Shown: positions 55,009 to 63,949, counted from the stretch's first letter. The stretch is 64,000 nucleotides of DNA from SG8-41 sp963699525 (GCA_963699525.1 CAVOUI010000005.1:357772-421771); one strand, 5' to 3'. The notes: generated by a model not told the origin, from the sequence alone. Numbers and translations: made by a program.

Positions 55009-56211
55009 TCAATTCTCCCTGCTACGGGCCGGCGCGGCGGCGAGAGGTTTTTCCCCGCCCGCCGCTGCCTCCGGCGCGGGCAGATGGTGGCGCGGCAGGA
55101 ACCAGGCATTGGCGATCAAAGTCGGAATGACGGCGCTCGCGATCACCGCGGCCACCAGCGCCGAATACTGCGCCTGATCCACGATCTTATGCGACAGCCC
55201 GAACAGCGAGGAGATGGTGCCGAAAGTCAGTCCCGTGGACATGAGCAGCGTGGTGTACATCCCCTCCTGGCGCGGCGCCCGGAACGCCTGGGTGACGGGG
55301 TAAACACCGGCAATCTTCGTCAACACCTTCACGACGAGCATGAGAACGAACGCCGCCGGAGCCGCAACGAGCGCCGGCACGGAAACGAACGAGCCCGCGC
55401 GGATGAAGTAGAAAGGCGTCAGCAGGCCGAAGCACAGCGTGCGCAGCCGGCGGACGAGCGCGTGGTCCCGGCCGACGGTGCCCGCGAGCATCATGCCGAG
55501 CACGTAGGCGGGGAGGACGGCCTCGCTGTCGGCCCAGCTTGCGAGCGCGCCCAGACCGAACAGGAACACCAGGAGGTACTTGGCTTCGAGCTCGGAGGCT
55601 CGCGCACCGTAGCGCCTGAAAAAGCGCGGTGTCAGCCAGGGAACGGCCAGGGCTATGGCAACGAGCGCCCCGACGAAGATCAGCGTCTTCAGGGTGAACG
55701 GCGCGAACAGCAACCCCAGCGCAACTACGGTGCCGAGGTCGGTGATGAAGCACGCCGCGAGCACGGTCTTGCCGTAATCCGTCGTGTTGAACCCGAACTC
55801 GATCATTACCGCGTACACGACGGCGACGGAGGTGGTGGACATGGCGACGCCGGCGAGCCAGCTTGCCGCCGGGTCCCATCCGAGCAGCCAGCGCGCAGCG
55901 GCCGCGCAGCCCACGAAAGGCGCGATAAAGCTGACCAGTCCCACCGCGGTCGCCTCCTTCCATTTGCGGCGGAAGACCTCGGGATCCAGTTCGGCGCCCG
56001 CCAGGAAAGTAAGGATGATCGCGCCGGCACCCGCCAGAAACTTGATCCAGTCCTGGCCGACGCCCATCGCGGCAGTGCCGATCACCGCGCCGGCGACGAT
56101 ACCCACCACGATTTCCGACAGGGCGGTCGCAACGCGCAGCCAGATCGACGCCAGGCCGGCGACTAGCGCCAGGCCGAGCCACAGTGCCGCAAGGGTCCAC
56201 GTTTCAGTCAT
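55009..56211 (-). CDS. CPA2-type cation:proton antiporter
   Basis: The protein of 400 residues has ~12 hydrophobic helices of the Kef/NapA type: 'LSEIVVGIVAGAVIGTAAMG', 'ILTFLAGAELDPEVFRRKW', 'SWLAGVAMSTTSVAVVYAVMIEFG', 'GKTVLAACFITDLGTVVALGLL' (TD where other antiporters have ND/DD/QD), and 'PAYVLGMMLAGTVGRD'. No C-terminal RCK/TrkA-N domain is present, so regulation may come from the adjacent UspA. It exchanges K+ or Na+ for protons. Confidence 0.9.
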   Translation of the reverse strand: MTETWTLAALWLGLALVAGLASIWLRVATALSEIVVGIVAGAVIGTAAMGVGQDWIKFLAGAGAIILTFLAGAELDPEVFRRKWKEATAVGLVSFIAPFVGCAAAARWLLGWDPAASWLAGVAMSTTSVAVVYAVMIEFGFNTTDYGKTVLAACFITDLGTVVALGLLFAPFTLKTLIFVGALVAIALAVPWLTPRFFRRYGARASELEAKYLLVFLFGLGALASWADSEAVLPAYVLGMMLAGTVGRDHALVRRLRTLCFGLLTPFYFIRAGSFVSVPALVAAPAAFVLMLVVKVLTKIAGVYPVTQAFRAPRQEGMYTTLLMSTGLTFGTISSLFGLSHKIVDQAQYSALVAAVIASAVIPTLIANAWFLPRHHLPAPEAAAGGEKPLAAAPARSREN

Positions 56212-56407
56212 CGATCTGCCTCCAACGGCTATTGCCTACCTGTCGTACGCGTTGGAGGAGAGGGAATTGCCCACGGCGCCCTTCGTCCAGCGCGACCCGT
56301 AGGCATCATCAGCCTTGCGGCGGTTGGGGGTCTTTCGACTCCGGGGAGGAATGCCATCTCCCTCGACCCCGATTATACTTACAACTCGCTTTTTCCAGGA
56401 GCCCTCC

Positions 56408-56869
56408 ATGGCCTCGGTCAACAAGGTAATTCTCATCGGCAACCTCGGCGCCGACCCGGAAACCCGGTATCTGCCGAGCGGGGACGCGGTCACCAACATC
56501 CGCGTCGCGACTTCCGAGAAATGGAAGGACAAGAGCGGCGAGCAGCAGGAGCACACCGAGTGGCACCGCGTCGCCTTCTTCGGCAAGACCGCAGAGATCG
56601 CCGGCGAGTACCTCAAGAAGGGGTCGCCGGTCTACGTCGAGGGCCGCATCCGCACCCGCAAGTGGCAGGACAAGGAAGGGCAGGAGCGCTATTCGACCGA
56701 GATCGTCGCCGACCGCATGCAACTCCTGGGCGGGCGCGGCGCGGGTGGCGGCGCGGAGCCCATGGCGCGGGAGCCCGCCGCAGTGGCCGCGGGCGGCAAC
56801 AGCAAGCCGCAGCAGCAGCAGAAGAAAGGCGGCGGCTTCGATTCGATGGACGACGACATTCCCTTTTAG
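56408..56869 (+). CDS. ssb: Single-stranded DNA-binding protein
   Basis: A 153-residue SSB. The OB fold spans residues 1-~110 ('ASVNKVILIGNLGADPETRYLPSG', 'EWHRVAFFGKTAEIAGEYLKKGSPVYVEGRIRT'), followed by a Gly/Gln-rich linker and the acidic tip 'DDDIPF' that recruits partner proteins. It binds ssDNA as a tetramer in replication and repair. It lies downstream of the uvrA/MFS region, the usual neighbourhood. Confidence 0.97.
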   Translation: MASVNKVILIGNLGADPETRYLPSGDAVTNIRVATSEKWKDKSGEQQEHTEWHRVAFFGKTAEIAGEYLKKGSPVYVEGRIRTRKWQDKEGQERYSTEIVADRMQLLGGRGAGGGAEPMAREPAAVAAGGNSKPQQQQKKGGGFDSMDDDIPF

Positions 56870-56942
56870 GGATGAGGAATGAGGGCGGAGGGATGAGGGA
56901 AATAACTCCTTATCCAATTCTTTCCTCACCGCTCTTCGTCCG

Positions 56943-57932
56943 ATGAACGATGTCATCGACGCGTGCATCGCGCGGGCACGGGCGAGCGGCAAGCGCCCGG
57001 TCTTTCCGGAAGGGCACGACGAGCGCATCGTCGCGGCCGCGAGAAGGCTGAAGGAACTCGGCGTCGCATCTCCGATCCTGGTCGGCACGCGTGCGGAAGT
57101 GGGCGCGGCTGCCGCGCGCGCGGGCGTGTCACTCGACGGCATTGCCGTGCACGATCCTTCGGAGAGTCCCCGCCTGGGGGCTTACGCGGCTCTGTATTCG
57201 GAGGGCCGGCCGAACGCGAATCGCAATGTCGCCGAGCGGCTGGTGCGAAAGCCCCTGTTCCACGCCGGCATGATGGTGAAGGCGGGGGACGCCGACGCGA
57301 TGATCGCCGGTGTCACGACCACCACCGGGCGCGTGATCGAGGCGGGGCTGATGACGGTGGGTCTCGCGGCGGGAATCCGCACCCCGTCGAGCTTCTTCCT
57401 GATGATCGTTCCCGGGGCGGAGCGCGGGGCCGCGAAGGGCTATATCTACGCGGACTGCGCGGTCAACGTGGATCCCGATCCCGAAGTGCTGGCCGATATC
57501 GCGCTTGCCTCGGCGGAGAGCTGTCGCGCGCTGCTGAAAGAGGTGCCCCGAGTCGCGCTGCTGTCGTTCTCGACCAAAGGCAGTGCGCAGCACGCGCGCG
57601 TCGAGAAGGTGACGCGTGCGCTGGCGCTCGCGCGCAGCCGCGCGCCGGATCTCGCGATCGACGGCGAGTTGCAGGCGGACGCGGCGCTCGTGCCGGATGT
57701 GGCGGGAAAGAAGGTGAAGGGCGCAAGCCCGGTCGCGGGACGGGCAAACGTGCTGGTCTTCCCCGACCTCGACTCGGGCAATATCGGCTACAAGCTCACG
57801 CAATGCATGGCCGGCGCCCGCGCGATCGGCCCCGTGCTGCAGGGCTTTGCGCGGCCGGTGAGCGACCTCTCGCGTGGAGCCAGCGTGGACGACGTTGTCG
57901 CCACCACGGTTATCGTCCTCGCCCAGGCCTGA
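56943..57932 (+). CDS. pta: Phosphate acetyltransferase
   Basis: A 329-residue PTA_PTB enzyme: 'RPVFPEGHDERIVAAARRLKELGVASPILVG', 'MMVKAGDADAMIAGVTTTTGRVIEAGLMTVG', 'SFFLMIVPG', 'ADCAVNVDPDPEVLADIALASA', 'SFSTKGSAQHARVEKVTRAL' and 'NVLVFPDLDSGNIGYKLTQCMAGARAIGPVLQGF'. It interconverts acetyl-CoA and acetyl phosphate. It lacks the N-terminal DRTGG/BioD-like domains of long Pta forms. No ackA is adjacent. Confidence 0.94.
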   Translation: MNDVIDACIARARASGKRPVFPEGHDERIVAAARRLKELGVASPILVGTRAEVGAAAARAGVSLDGIAVHDPSESPRLGAYAALYSEGRPNANRNVAERLVRKPLFHAGMMVKAGDADAMIAGVTTTTGRVIEAGLMTVGLAAGIRTPSSFFLMIVPGAERGAAKGYIYADCAVNVDPDPEVLADIALASAESCRALLKEVPRVALLSFSTKGSAQHARVEKVTRALALARSRAPDLAIDGELQADAALVPDVAGKKVKGASPVAGRANVLVFPDLDSGNIGYKLTQCMAGARAIGPVLQGFARPVSDLSRGASVDDVVATTVIVLAQA

Positions 57933-57950
57933 AGCCAAGCCGGTGCGCAC

Positions 57951-57977
57951 GTCCGCTTCCGACCCAGAGCGGACATT
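57951..57977. repeat. GTCCGCT...AGCGGAC hairpin repeat, copy 1
   Basis: GTCCGCT (57951-57957) pairs with AGCGGAC (57968-57974) around TCCGACCCAG. The same motif recurs at 60870-60893, in part at 59792-59810, 60906-60930, 61675-61700 and 63575-63587, and its left arm ends the window. Confidence 0.8.
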
Positions 57978-58439
57978 CAAGTAGGTACCAAAGAGCAAAC
58001 CCCGTCGAAGCGGGGTGTGTGCCAACCGGCTTTGCGCTGGTTCTTCGGGCCCGACTCTACGTCGCCCGCTTTAACGACACGCTAGACATACAATTCGCGC
58101 GGCTGTGACAAATGCCGCACGAGCGATTCGAAGATGGGTAGGTAGTCCTATTTGATATGCGCGGATTGTCTCATTGACGGTTCCGCGGCATAGCTTGATG
58201 CTAATGATCAGGGAGGACCCGTTGAAGCCGCAGCCTGGCAACCATGCGCCACAGTTGAGCTTAACGGCAAGCCACGCAAGCTGCCGCATGGGACCAGCGC
58301 ACCGAATGGGGCGCGGAGCGATGCAAGTACCGAACCAAGCGTCACGTGTCTTGCCGGTACTTCATCGCTTCCGCCTCGCCTCGCCACACCACATGAATAC
58401 GGTCTTCGTGACGCGGGCTTTTAGGGGTGGAACATTAGC
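57978..58439. other. Gene-free stretch between pta and the DUF3750 gene
   Basis: A CCCCGTCGAAGCGGGG hairpin (58000-58015) may terminate pta. Around 58210-58245 a GGGAGGACCCGTTGAAGCC / GGCAACC pattern recalls SAM-type riboswitch cores but lacks the downstream conserved helix. No convincing open frame or promoter was found in the remainder. Confidence 0.5.
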
Positions 58440-59234
58440 ATGTGGCGCAGCGGCCACCTCCTTTCCCGTGGCCTCATCACAGGCGCGGCGCGCGTGATCG
58501 TGTCGGATGGCGCGGCATCGCTGAATTGGCCCACCGCGGGCCAACAGCCGGTCGGCTTGGCACCCGACCCGGTGACGACGCCCGAGCCCGTCGTCCAGGT
58601 CTACGGCGCCCGTTGCTCGCGTTGGCGCGGATATTTCGGCGTCCACACCTGGATCGCGGTCAAGCCGATCGGCGCGAGAGCGTACACGGTCTACGAAGTG
58701 CTCGCCTCGCGCTTCCGCCGGATGGGGTCGGCGTTGGCAATCCGGAAGCGCGTGCCTGATGCGCGCTGGTTCGGCCACGTGCCCGAGCTGCTGGCGGAGA
58801 AGCGTGGAGACGGCGTGGATGCACTGATCGGGCGCATTGACAAGGCCGCCCACGAGTATCCCTACGCCGGACGATACGTCGTCTGGCCCGGACCCAACTC
58901 CAACACCTTTACCGCCTGGGTCGCCCGCTCGGTCCCCGAACTCGAGGTGGACTTCCCGCCCACCGCGATCGGCAAGGACTATCTCGGCCACCGACTGACG
59001 GCGACCGCGCCGAGCGGCACCGGCTTCCAGGTGTCGCTATATGGCTTGCTTGGCGTGCTTGCAAGCAGCATCGAGGGCTTCGAAATCAACGTGCTCGGTT
59101 TGACGTTCGGAGTCGACCCATTCTTCCCGGCGTTCAAGCTGCCGATGATCGGCCGTCTCGGCATTGACCAGCATGCCGGGCGCGCGGTATCGCGCCAGGA
59201 CTTCGTTACAGGAATCTCCTCTCCTCTCCGATAG
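58440..59234 (+). CDS. DUF3750 domain-containing protein
   Basis: The 264-residue protein matches DUF3750: 'VVQVYGARCSRWRGYFGVHTWIAVKP', 'YTVYEVLASRFRRMGSAL', 'GRYVVWPGPNSNTFTAWVARSVPELEVDFPPTAIGKDYLG', 'TGFQVSLYGLLGVLASSIEGFEINVLGLTFGVD'. The conserved His, Tyr/Trp-Pro-Gly and Asn/Ser residues suggest an enzymatic or NlpC/P60-like fold, not established. It is monocistronic, preceded by a long non-coding leader. Confidence 0.85.
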   Translation: MWRSGHLLSRGLITGAARVIVSDGAASLNWPTAGQQPVGLAPDPVTTPEPVVQVYGARCSRWRGYFGVHTWIAVKPIGARAYTVYEVLASRFRRMGSALAIRKRVPDARWFGHVPELLAEKRGDGVDALIGRIDKAAHEYPYAGRYVVWPGPNSNTFTAWVARSVPELEVDFPPTAIGKDYLGHRLTATAPSGTGFQVSLYGLLGVLASSIEGFEINVLGLTFGVDPFFPAFKLPMIGRLGIDQHAGRAVSRQDFVTGISSPLR

Positions 59235-59340
59235 AACCGAGCATTGCGCTCGGCAAGCCTGCAGTAATACTTATCCTGCCCTGTGAGTTCAGGCGCAAAC
59301 GCTGACGCGCTGATAGAGCGCTCCCTCCAAGTGTGCCAGC

Positions 59341-59586
59341 CTACGCCTTTGGTTTGACGAAACGAAGGAGCGCGAGCAGGAGAACCGCGCCCACGGTCGC
59401 CACGATCAGTTGCCCGAGGAGGCCGTAAGCGGCCAGGCCGACGAGCTGGAACGCGAAGCCGCCGAGCAGAGCACCGATCACGCCGACGATCAGGTTGCCC
59501 ACGAGGCCGAACCCCGAGCCTTTCATGAACTGCCCGGCAAGCCATCCCGCGCACATCCCAATCAAGATGAACCAGACGAACTCCAT
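59341..59586 (-). CDS. GlsB/YeaQ/YmgE family stress-response membrane protein
   Basis: An 81-residue protein with three hydrophobic helices: 'FVWFILIGMCAGWLAGQFMKG', 'GFGLVGNLIVGVIGALLGGF', 'GLLGQLIVATVGAVLLLALLRF'. The Gly-rich pattern and length are those of the transglycosylase-associated GlsB family of inner-membrane stress proteins. Exact role unknown. Confidence 0.93.
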   Translation of the reverse strand: MEFVWFILIGMCAGWLAGQFMKGSGFGLVGNLIVGVIGALLGGFAFQLVGLAAYGLLGQLIVATVGAVLLLALLRFVKPKA

Positions 59587-59617
59587 GAGTCACCTCCCTC
59601 CATTGTTAGACCGCACC

Positions 59618-59780
59618 TTACGGTTTGGACAATAGCCTTTCGTACTCGCGGTGCGGGCCAATCCAGAACCATACCATCACCCCTGCCTTTAAAACCCCGA
59701 CCGCTCGCCAATCCATCGATTCTCACGGCGTAGATAGGCAGCGTCTTGTGGACCTTCAGCAAGACGCGGCCCAGTGTCAT
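59618..59780 (-). pseudogene. RelE-like toxin C-terminal remnant, frameshifted
   Basis: On the minus strand, 'RVLLKVHKTLPIYAVRIDG' in one frame is followed after ~59690 by 'GVLKAGVMVWFWIGPHREYERLLSKP' and a stop (59618-59620) in another. The 'VWFWIG.H.EY..L' ending is typical of RelE/YafQ-like mRNA interferases. The N-terminal half and any antitoxin are absent, so this is a decayed fragment. Confidence 0.55.
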
Positions 59781-59791
59781 ATGCGCTCTAA

Positions 59792-59810
59792 CGACCAGAA
59801 GCGGACGTTC
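59792..59810. repeat. Partial AGCGGAC repeat
   Basis: CGACCAGAAGCGGACGTTC carries only the right half of the GTCCGCT...AGCGGAC element. It is followed by A-rich sequence and a CCCGC/GCGGG hairpin (59841-59854), an order also seen after the copy at 57951. Confidence 0.6.
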
Positions 59811-59928
59811 CGGTATGCAAGCGGCACCAAAAAAACAAACCCCGCTGCGGCGGGATCTGTGTGATTACTTCCAATCCGTGCGATAGCGTTCTGTTACGGC
59901 GTCGGTTTCAGGTTCGAACCCCATTACT

Positions 59929-60702
59929 TCAACCTGGCTCCATCCCCTTTGCCTTGATGACTTTCGCCGCCTCCGGAGTGCGCAGGAAGTTGACCAGCGC
60001 CTTCGCTGCCGCAGCGTTCTTGGAGCCGGTCATTAGTGCCGACGTGAAGACAGTAGTCGATGCCAGATTCCCCGGCAGAGGTCCCGCCACCTCGATGCCG
60101 GCCACAGGCATCATCGTCTGAAGTTGATTTACGCCGAGTTCCGCCTCGTCGCTTGCAACGACGTCCCCCGTACCTCTACCTGGCTTTGAGTAGATCGTCT
60201 TGGCTTTCATCTCCTTGGCGATCCCGAGTTGGTCGAGCATCTTCGCGAAGTGCATACCGCTCGCACCGCCGTCCGCCGGGTTTCCGTACGTAATCGCCTT
60301 TGCGGCGAGCAGCGTGCGCTTGAACACTTCTGGCGTCGAGATGTTGGGCTTGGGGGCGCCCTTGCGATAAACCACGACGACGCTGGAACTGGCGATGTTA
60401 GTAATACTTCCCTTGTCGGCCTTGCCGTCCTTTACGAGACTTTCAATTCCCTGCCGCGGGACAATGACGACGTCGCCGGATTCGCCGCCTTGAACCATCT
60501 TGACTATTCCGCCCAGCGTGCCGAATTTAATCACAAGCTTGTGCCCGCTCGTGCGCTCGAATTTCGGCCCGAGGTCATCCATGACTTCCTTGAACCCGAG
60601 TGCGTTCAACAGCTTGATTTCCGCAGCACCGGCAATCCCCGTTTGCAATAACAACACGAGGGCAGCAATCCCTACCATAATCTTTCTGATTGAGTTCTTC
60701 AT
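59929..60702 (-). CDS. ModA-like extracellular solute-binding protein
   Basis: A 257-residue protein from ATG 60702 (GGAGG five bases upstream) with a clear leader ('IMVGIAALVLLLQTGIAGAA'). The mature type-2 binding fold has 'NALGFKEVMDDLGPKFERTSGHKL', 'GDVVIVPRQGIESLV', 'GASGMHFAKMLDQLGIAKEMKAK' and 'LRTPEAAKVIKAKGMEPG'. It is related to molybdate-binding ModA but lies without ABC permease genes. It is a paralogue of the leaderless protein at 3744-4433. Ligand unknown. Confidence 0.88.
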   Translation of the reverse strand: MKNSIRKIMVGIAALVLLLQTGIAGAAEIKLLNALGFKEVMDDLGPKFERTSGHKLVIKFGTLGGIVKMVQGGESGDVVIVPRQGIESLVKDGKADKGSITNIASSSVVVVYRKGAPKPNISTPEVFKRTLLAAKAITYGNPADGGASGMHFAKMLDQLGIAKEMKAKTIYSKPGRGTGDVVASDEAELGVNQLQTMMPVAGIEVAGPLPGNLASTTVFTSALMTGSKNAAAAKALVNFLRTPEAAKVIKAKGMEPG

Positions 60703-60869
60703 GACATCCTCCATGGCGGGCGTTGTTTACTGGGAAAATTAGATCACTTGAAGGCACTCGTGTCGTGGGTTAACCATCCCATCCCGCACAGAAAGCCTGG
60801 TCCGATCAGAAGGCAGTTTGATCTAGGTCAACGCCAGTTAGGAGGCACTGCCCAGCGCACTTCCCGAGC

Positions 60870-60936
60870 GTCCGCTCTTGGCCGCGAGCGGACGTAATTC
60901 GGAGAGTCGGCTTCCGACCCGAAGCGGACGTTTAAT
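60870..60936. repeat. Two tandem AGCGGAC-type repeats
   Basis: GTCCGCT...AGCGGAC at 60870-60893 is a full hairpin. A second unit, CTTCCGACCCGAAGCGGACG, follows at 60911-60930 with a mismatched left arm. They fill most of the 284-bp gap upstream of the ModA-like gene. Confidence 0.75.
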
Positions 60937-60986
60937 GTTCTTAATTAGCCGCCCGCCCGTCCTGGCCGGTCGGCTGCATTAGGGGG

Positions 60987-61571
60987 TTATGTTTCTGCGT
61001 TTCTTAGCATGTTCTCGATTCGTCGATCTGGAATGAGCCATAGGAGCGCAACGAACACATACAGACTCAAGGAAACCCATTGCCACCAGAACGCCAGAGG
61101 GATGGCAACGGCGTACAGCATCGGCGACAGCTTGCCCTTCCAATCGCCTCCGACAGCCTTCTTAAGAATTGAATCGGGACCTTGCGATGCAATGATCAGT
61201 TGCTGCAGTATCAAATATGCGATAGCAGCCATCAGGAGAACAACACCGTATAGCGCTGATGGTGCAGCTGCGAAGTGGTTCTCCCCCATCCAGCCTGTCG
61301 CAAACGGTATCAGGGACAGCCAGAACAACAGGTGCAGATTCGCCCAAAGTATCGACCCCGTAACTTTTTGGCAAGCGTGCAGCATGTGGTGGTGGTTATT
61401 CCAATAGATACCCAGGTAGACGAAGCTCAAGACATAGCTCAGAAAAACCGGAATTACCGGCGCTAGAATCTCTAAGACCTCGCCGTGGGGCACCTTCAAC
61501 TCCAATACCATGATGGTGATGATGACGGCGATGACAGCATCACTGAACGCTTCCAGCCGATTCTTTCCCAT
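60987..61571 (-). CDS. TMEM175/DUF1211-family potassium channel-like protein
   Basis: The 194-residue protein starts 'MGKNRLEAFSDAVIAVIITIMVLEL', carrying the FSD motif in helix 1 that marks TMEM175/DUF1211 channels. Five further hydrophobic helices follow ('VFLSYVLSFVYLGIYWNNHHHML', 'LLFWLSLIPFATGWMG', 'IPLAFWWQWVSLSLYVFVALLWLIP'). Bacterial members form K+-permeable tetramers with hydrophobic gates. Start 61571 was chosen because conserved sequence begins there. Monocistronic. Confidence 0.92.
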   Translation of the reverse strand: MGKNRLEAFSDAVIAVIITIMVLELKVPHGEVLEILAPVIPVFLSYVLSFVYLGIYWNNHHHMLHACQKVTGSILWANLHLLFWLSLIPFATGWMGENHFAAAPSALYGVVLLMAAIAYLILQQLIIASQGPDSILKKAVGGDWKGKLSPMLYAVAIPLAFWWQWVSLSLYVFVALLWLIPDRRIENMLRNAET

Positions 61572-61883
61572 TTCGTCCCTCGGGTCTTTTTCCCTTACCC
61601 GAACGTGATCCAAGATCCGCTCAATACGTTACGCTGCAGACTCCGATGAGGCAATTCTGCTCGGAAAGACGAGTGTCCGCTTCTGGCCGTGAGCAGACGT
61701 CGGGGAGTGACCGCTTCCGACTACGGTTTCTATCAGTCGCCGCAGCATGCCGTCCCCCCGGTCGAGTGCTAACATTTCACGAGCCTGGCACTTTTGACTC
61801 CTTTGAATTGGAATTAAGTCAAGTTTTCTACTGTTTCGCCAACCGGTAATAGATTTCGCTCTCCTCCTGCGTGGGGATGCGCA
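61572..61883. repeat. Intergenic stretch with a degenerate AGCGGAC-type repeat
   Basis: GTCCGCTTCTGGCCGTGAGCAGACGT at 61675-61700 is an imperfect copy of the hairpin element, followed by GACCGCTTCCGACTACGG. The rest holds no convincing frame; promoter elements for the next gene are not obvious. Confidence 0.55.
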
Positions 61884-62963
61884 ATGATTGGATGGCATTG
61901 GAAGCGCTGCATGCTCGGGGCACTGAGTATGCTGCTGTACTCGGGTGCGCAGGCTGCGGCGCGAGACACCGCCGAGGCGGTGGCCTTTGTGACCTGGACC
62001 GAACCCAACGAGCGCGCGTACTCGATCGCGGCGCCCCAGGGGTGGAAGGTGAGCGGCGGCATCGTGCGGCGGACCCCGGTGGATATGCGCTCCGCCCTCA
62101 ACGTGACGTCTCCCGATGGGGTGATCCAGATCTTCATCGGCGACTACGATCTGGTGCCCAGGCGCGAGCCCGACCCACTCACTCAGGCAGCCGGAATGCG
62201 GGAGGGTTATGTCTATAACGAGACGCTGATGGCGCGCTATCTCACTGGCGTGCAATTTGCCCAGCGCTATCCCGCGTGGAAGCTGTGCCGGCAACCCCAG
62301 ATCGTCCAGTCCGGAGTCCTGCGGCGCGAGACCGAGACGGTCAACGCCGAAGTCGCCCGGTTCGCCCGGGGCATGGGAAGCGCGACGGTTGCCACCGTCG
62401 GCGAAGCGATCTTCCGCTGCGCGCAGGGCGGTGATGGGTTCGTGATGGCTACCACGCTGCTCCTGCGCCCGGCCAGCGGACCGGGGCCGTCGATGTGGTT
62501 CGTCTACCAGCTTTCGGGGTTCGTGACCCGCGATCCGGCTCAAGGGTATTATGCGAAGTACCTGCTGTCCTACATGCTCGCCAGTGTGCAGACGAACCGC
62601 GAATGGGAGATGAGATCTGCCCAGTCCGCCGGGCAGTATGCCAATGCGATGATGCAGATCAGTAACGCCGTCACGCAATCGACGATCCAGCACGCCAGGC
62701 AGCAGGCCGCTCAAGGTTCGGCCGGCGGTTGGAACCATCCCAATACCGGGGGCGTGCCCAAGGTAACCCGCGACCCCGGGGTGGAACAACGCCGCGACGA
62801 TGCCAATCGGGGCACCCGTCGGGTGTGCGACGACGTAGGCACTTGCAAGACCGTGGACAATTCCTGGAGCAATGTGTGGCGCGATCACAATGGTAACGTG
62901 GTGCCGGGTGCGGCCAGCGGCTATCCGCCAGACTATTCCGGGCAGTGGACGCAGATGAAGTGA
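61884..62963 (+). CDS. Hypothetical exported protein
   Basis: A 359-residue protein with a leader ('KRCMLGALSMLLYSGAQAAA'). The middle region has a compact alpha/beta part ('AYSIAAPQGWKVSGGIVRRTPVDMRSALNVTSPDGVIQIFIGDYD', which resembles PsbP/DUF1795-like folds) and a conserved-looking 'GYYAKYLLSYMLASVQTN'. Three cysteines and a polar C-terminal tail ('NTWRDHNGNVVP'-like) follow. Not recognised as a characterised family; it is probably periplasmic. The next lipoprotein gene begins 42 bp downstream. Confidence 0.75.
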   Translation: MIGWHWKRCMLGALSMLLYSGAQAAARDTAEAVAFVTWTEPNERAYSIAAPQGWKVSGGIVRRTPVDMRSALNVTSPDGVIQIFIGDYDLVPRREPDPLTQAAGMREGYVYNETLMARYLTGVQFAQRYPAWKLCRQPQIVQSGVLRRETETVNAEVARFARGMGSATVATVGEAIFRCAQGGDGFVMATTLLLRPASGPGPSMWFVYQLSGFVTRDPAQGYYAKYLLSYMLASVQTNREWEMRSAQSAGQYANAMMQISNAVTQSTIQHARQQAAQGSAGGWNHPNTGGVPKVTRDPGVEQRRDDANRGTRRVCDDVGTCKTVDNSWSNVWRDHNGNVVPGAASGYPPDYSGQWTQMK

Positions 62964-63005
62964 ATTCTCCAATCGAGCACACCAATGAATGGTCGCGGTT
63001 ACCCC

Positions 63006-63458
63006 ATGTTTCGAATCGATCCCGTCGCAATCGTATTGTTTTTCGCCATCGCCGCATGCTCTCCCGCACCGCAGTCATCGGCGAAGGGCCCGTCCGGTCC
63101 GGCGATCCAGACCGCCGACCAAAATGCGCCGCAGGCAGAGATCACTGCCGAAAAGATCGTGCGCGACGTCGTCGGACGCATCGTCAGGGTCACGGAGGTC
63201 GGGGATGACAGCTCGCCCACTGACTGGACGTTCGAAGTCGACGAATTCAAGCTGGTGAAAATCCTCGAACGCGAAGCCACGCCGACGGCAGCGACGATTA
63301 CCGTGATGATGACGACGCGAAATAACCCCGGACCCGGAGAGGATGCCGTGCAGGTATCAGGAAAACTCAGGCTGCATTACCTGCGCAAGGGCGGGGAGTG
63401 GGTTCTCACGACGATCGAGAATCTGACGTTTCGCTACGCGATCGGGATTTCGACCTGA
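63006..63458 (+). CDS. Hypothetical lipoprotein
   Basis: A 150-residue protein from ATG 63006 with leader and lipobox ('FFAIAACSP', Cys18). The mature part contains 'AEKIVRDVVGRIVRVTEVGDDSSPTDWTFEVDEFKLVKIL' and 'LRLHYLRKGGEWVLTTIENLTFRYAIG', an NTF2/cystatin-like pattern in character but not assigned. It is co-directional with, and likely co-expressed with, the exported protein before it. Confidence 0.7.
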   Translation: MFRIDPVAIVLFFAIAACSPAPQSSAKGPSGPAIQTADQNAPQAEITAEKIVRDVVGRIVRVTEVGDDSSPTDWTFEVDEFKLVKILEREATPTAATITVMMTTRNNPGPGEDAVQVSGKLRLHYLRKGGEWVLTTIENLTFRYAIGIST

Positions 63459-63627
63459 GCGCGCCGACATCGGTGCCCTATCGCATTCTCGCTGGGTGGA
63501 CCAACCGCCTTGGAGACAGCTGGCGAGAATATCTGGTCTTGGCCGAATGCCGCCAGCCGCGAACGTTAGCTTGTGACCCAAAGCGGACCCTCAACGCCGG
63601 CATTGAGCCGCGCGGCCGCGGGCCACA

Positions 63628-63801
63628 TCATGTCGCAAGCCAGTCAACAATCCATGCCACGCCGTAGGAAATCAACATCGCGAGACAAAACACCACGAGA
63701 CCGCGCGTCATTCCTTTCGGTATGCCCATGTTCTCCAGGTATTGTTTGATGAAGTAAGCGGCCATGAAGAACACGACCGTGGAAATGACAAGGCTAAGCA
63801 T
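63628..63801 (-). CDS. Small two-helix membrane protein
   Basis: An ATG at 63801 opens a 57-residue frame: 'MLSLVISTVVFFMAAYFIKQYL' (helix 1), loop 'ENMGIPKGMTRG', and 'LVVFCLAMLISYGVAWIVDWL' (helix 2), stop at 63628. Two well-formed helices with a charged loop and a GGAA-type ribosome-binding site support a real gene. No homologue recognised. Confidence 0.6.
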   Translation of the reverse strand: MLSLVISTVVFFMAAYFIKQYLENMGIPKGMTRGLVVFCLAMLISYGVAWIVDWLAT

Positions 63802-63949
63802 CCAATGTTTCCAATGAGCTTTGGCAGGTGGTCAAGCGTACTCTCAGAGCGCGGATATTGCCCACAAATACGCGCGTTCAAGCGTATCGGCAAGGTGGAA
63901 TATGCACACTTTTTTGCCACGACTAACTTTGAGTCGCGCTTCGGCTCAA

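Noticed and set aside
59905..59930. GGTTCGAACCCC, a tRNA T-loop-like string
   Set aside because: The flanking stem pairs at only two positions, and no anticodon or acceptor arms could be drawn around it.
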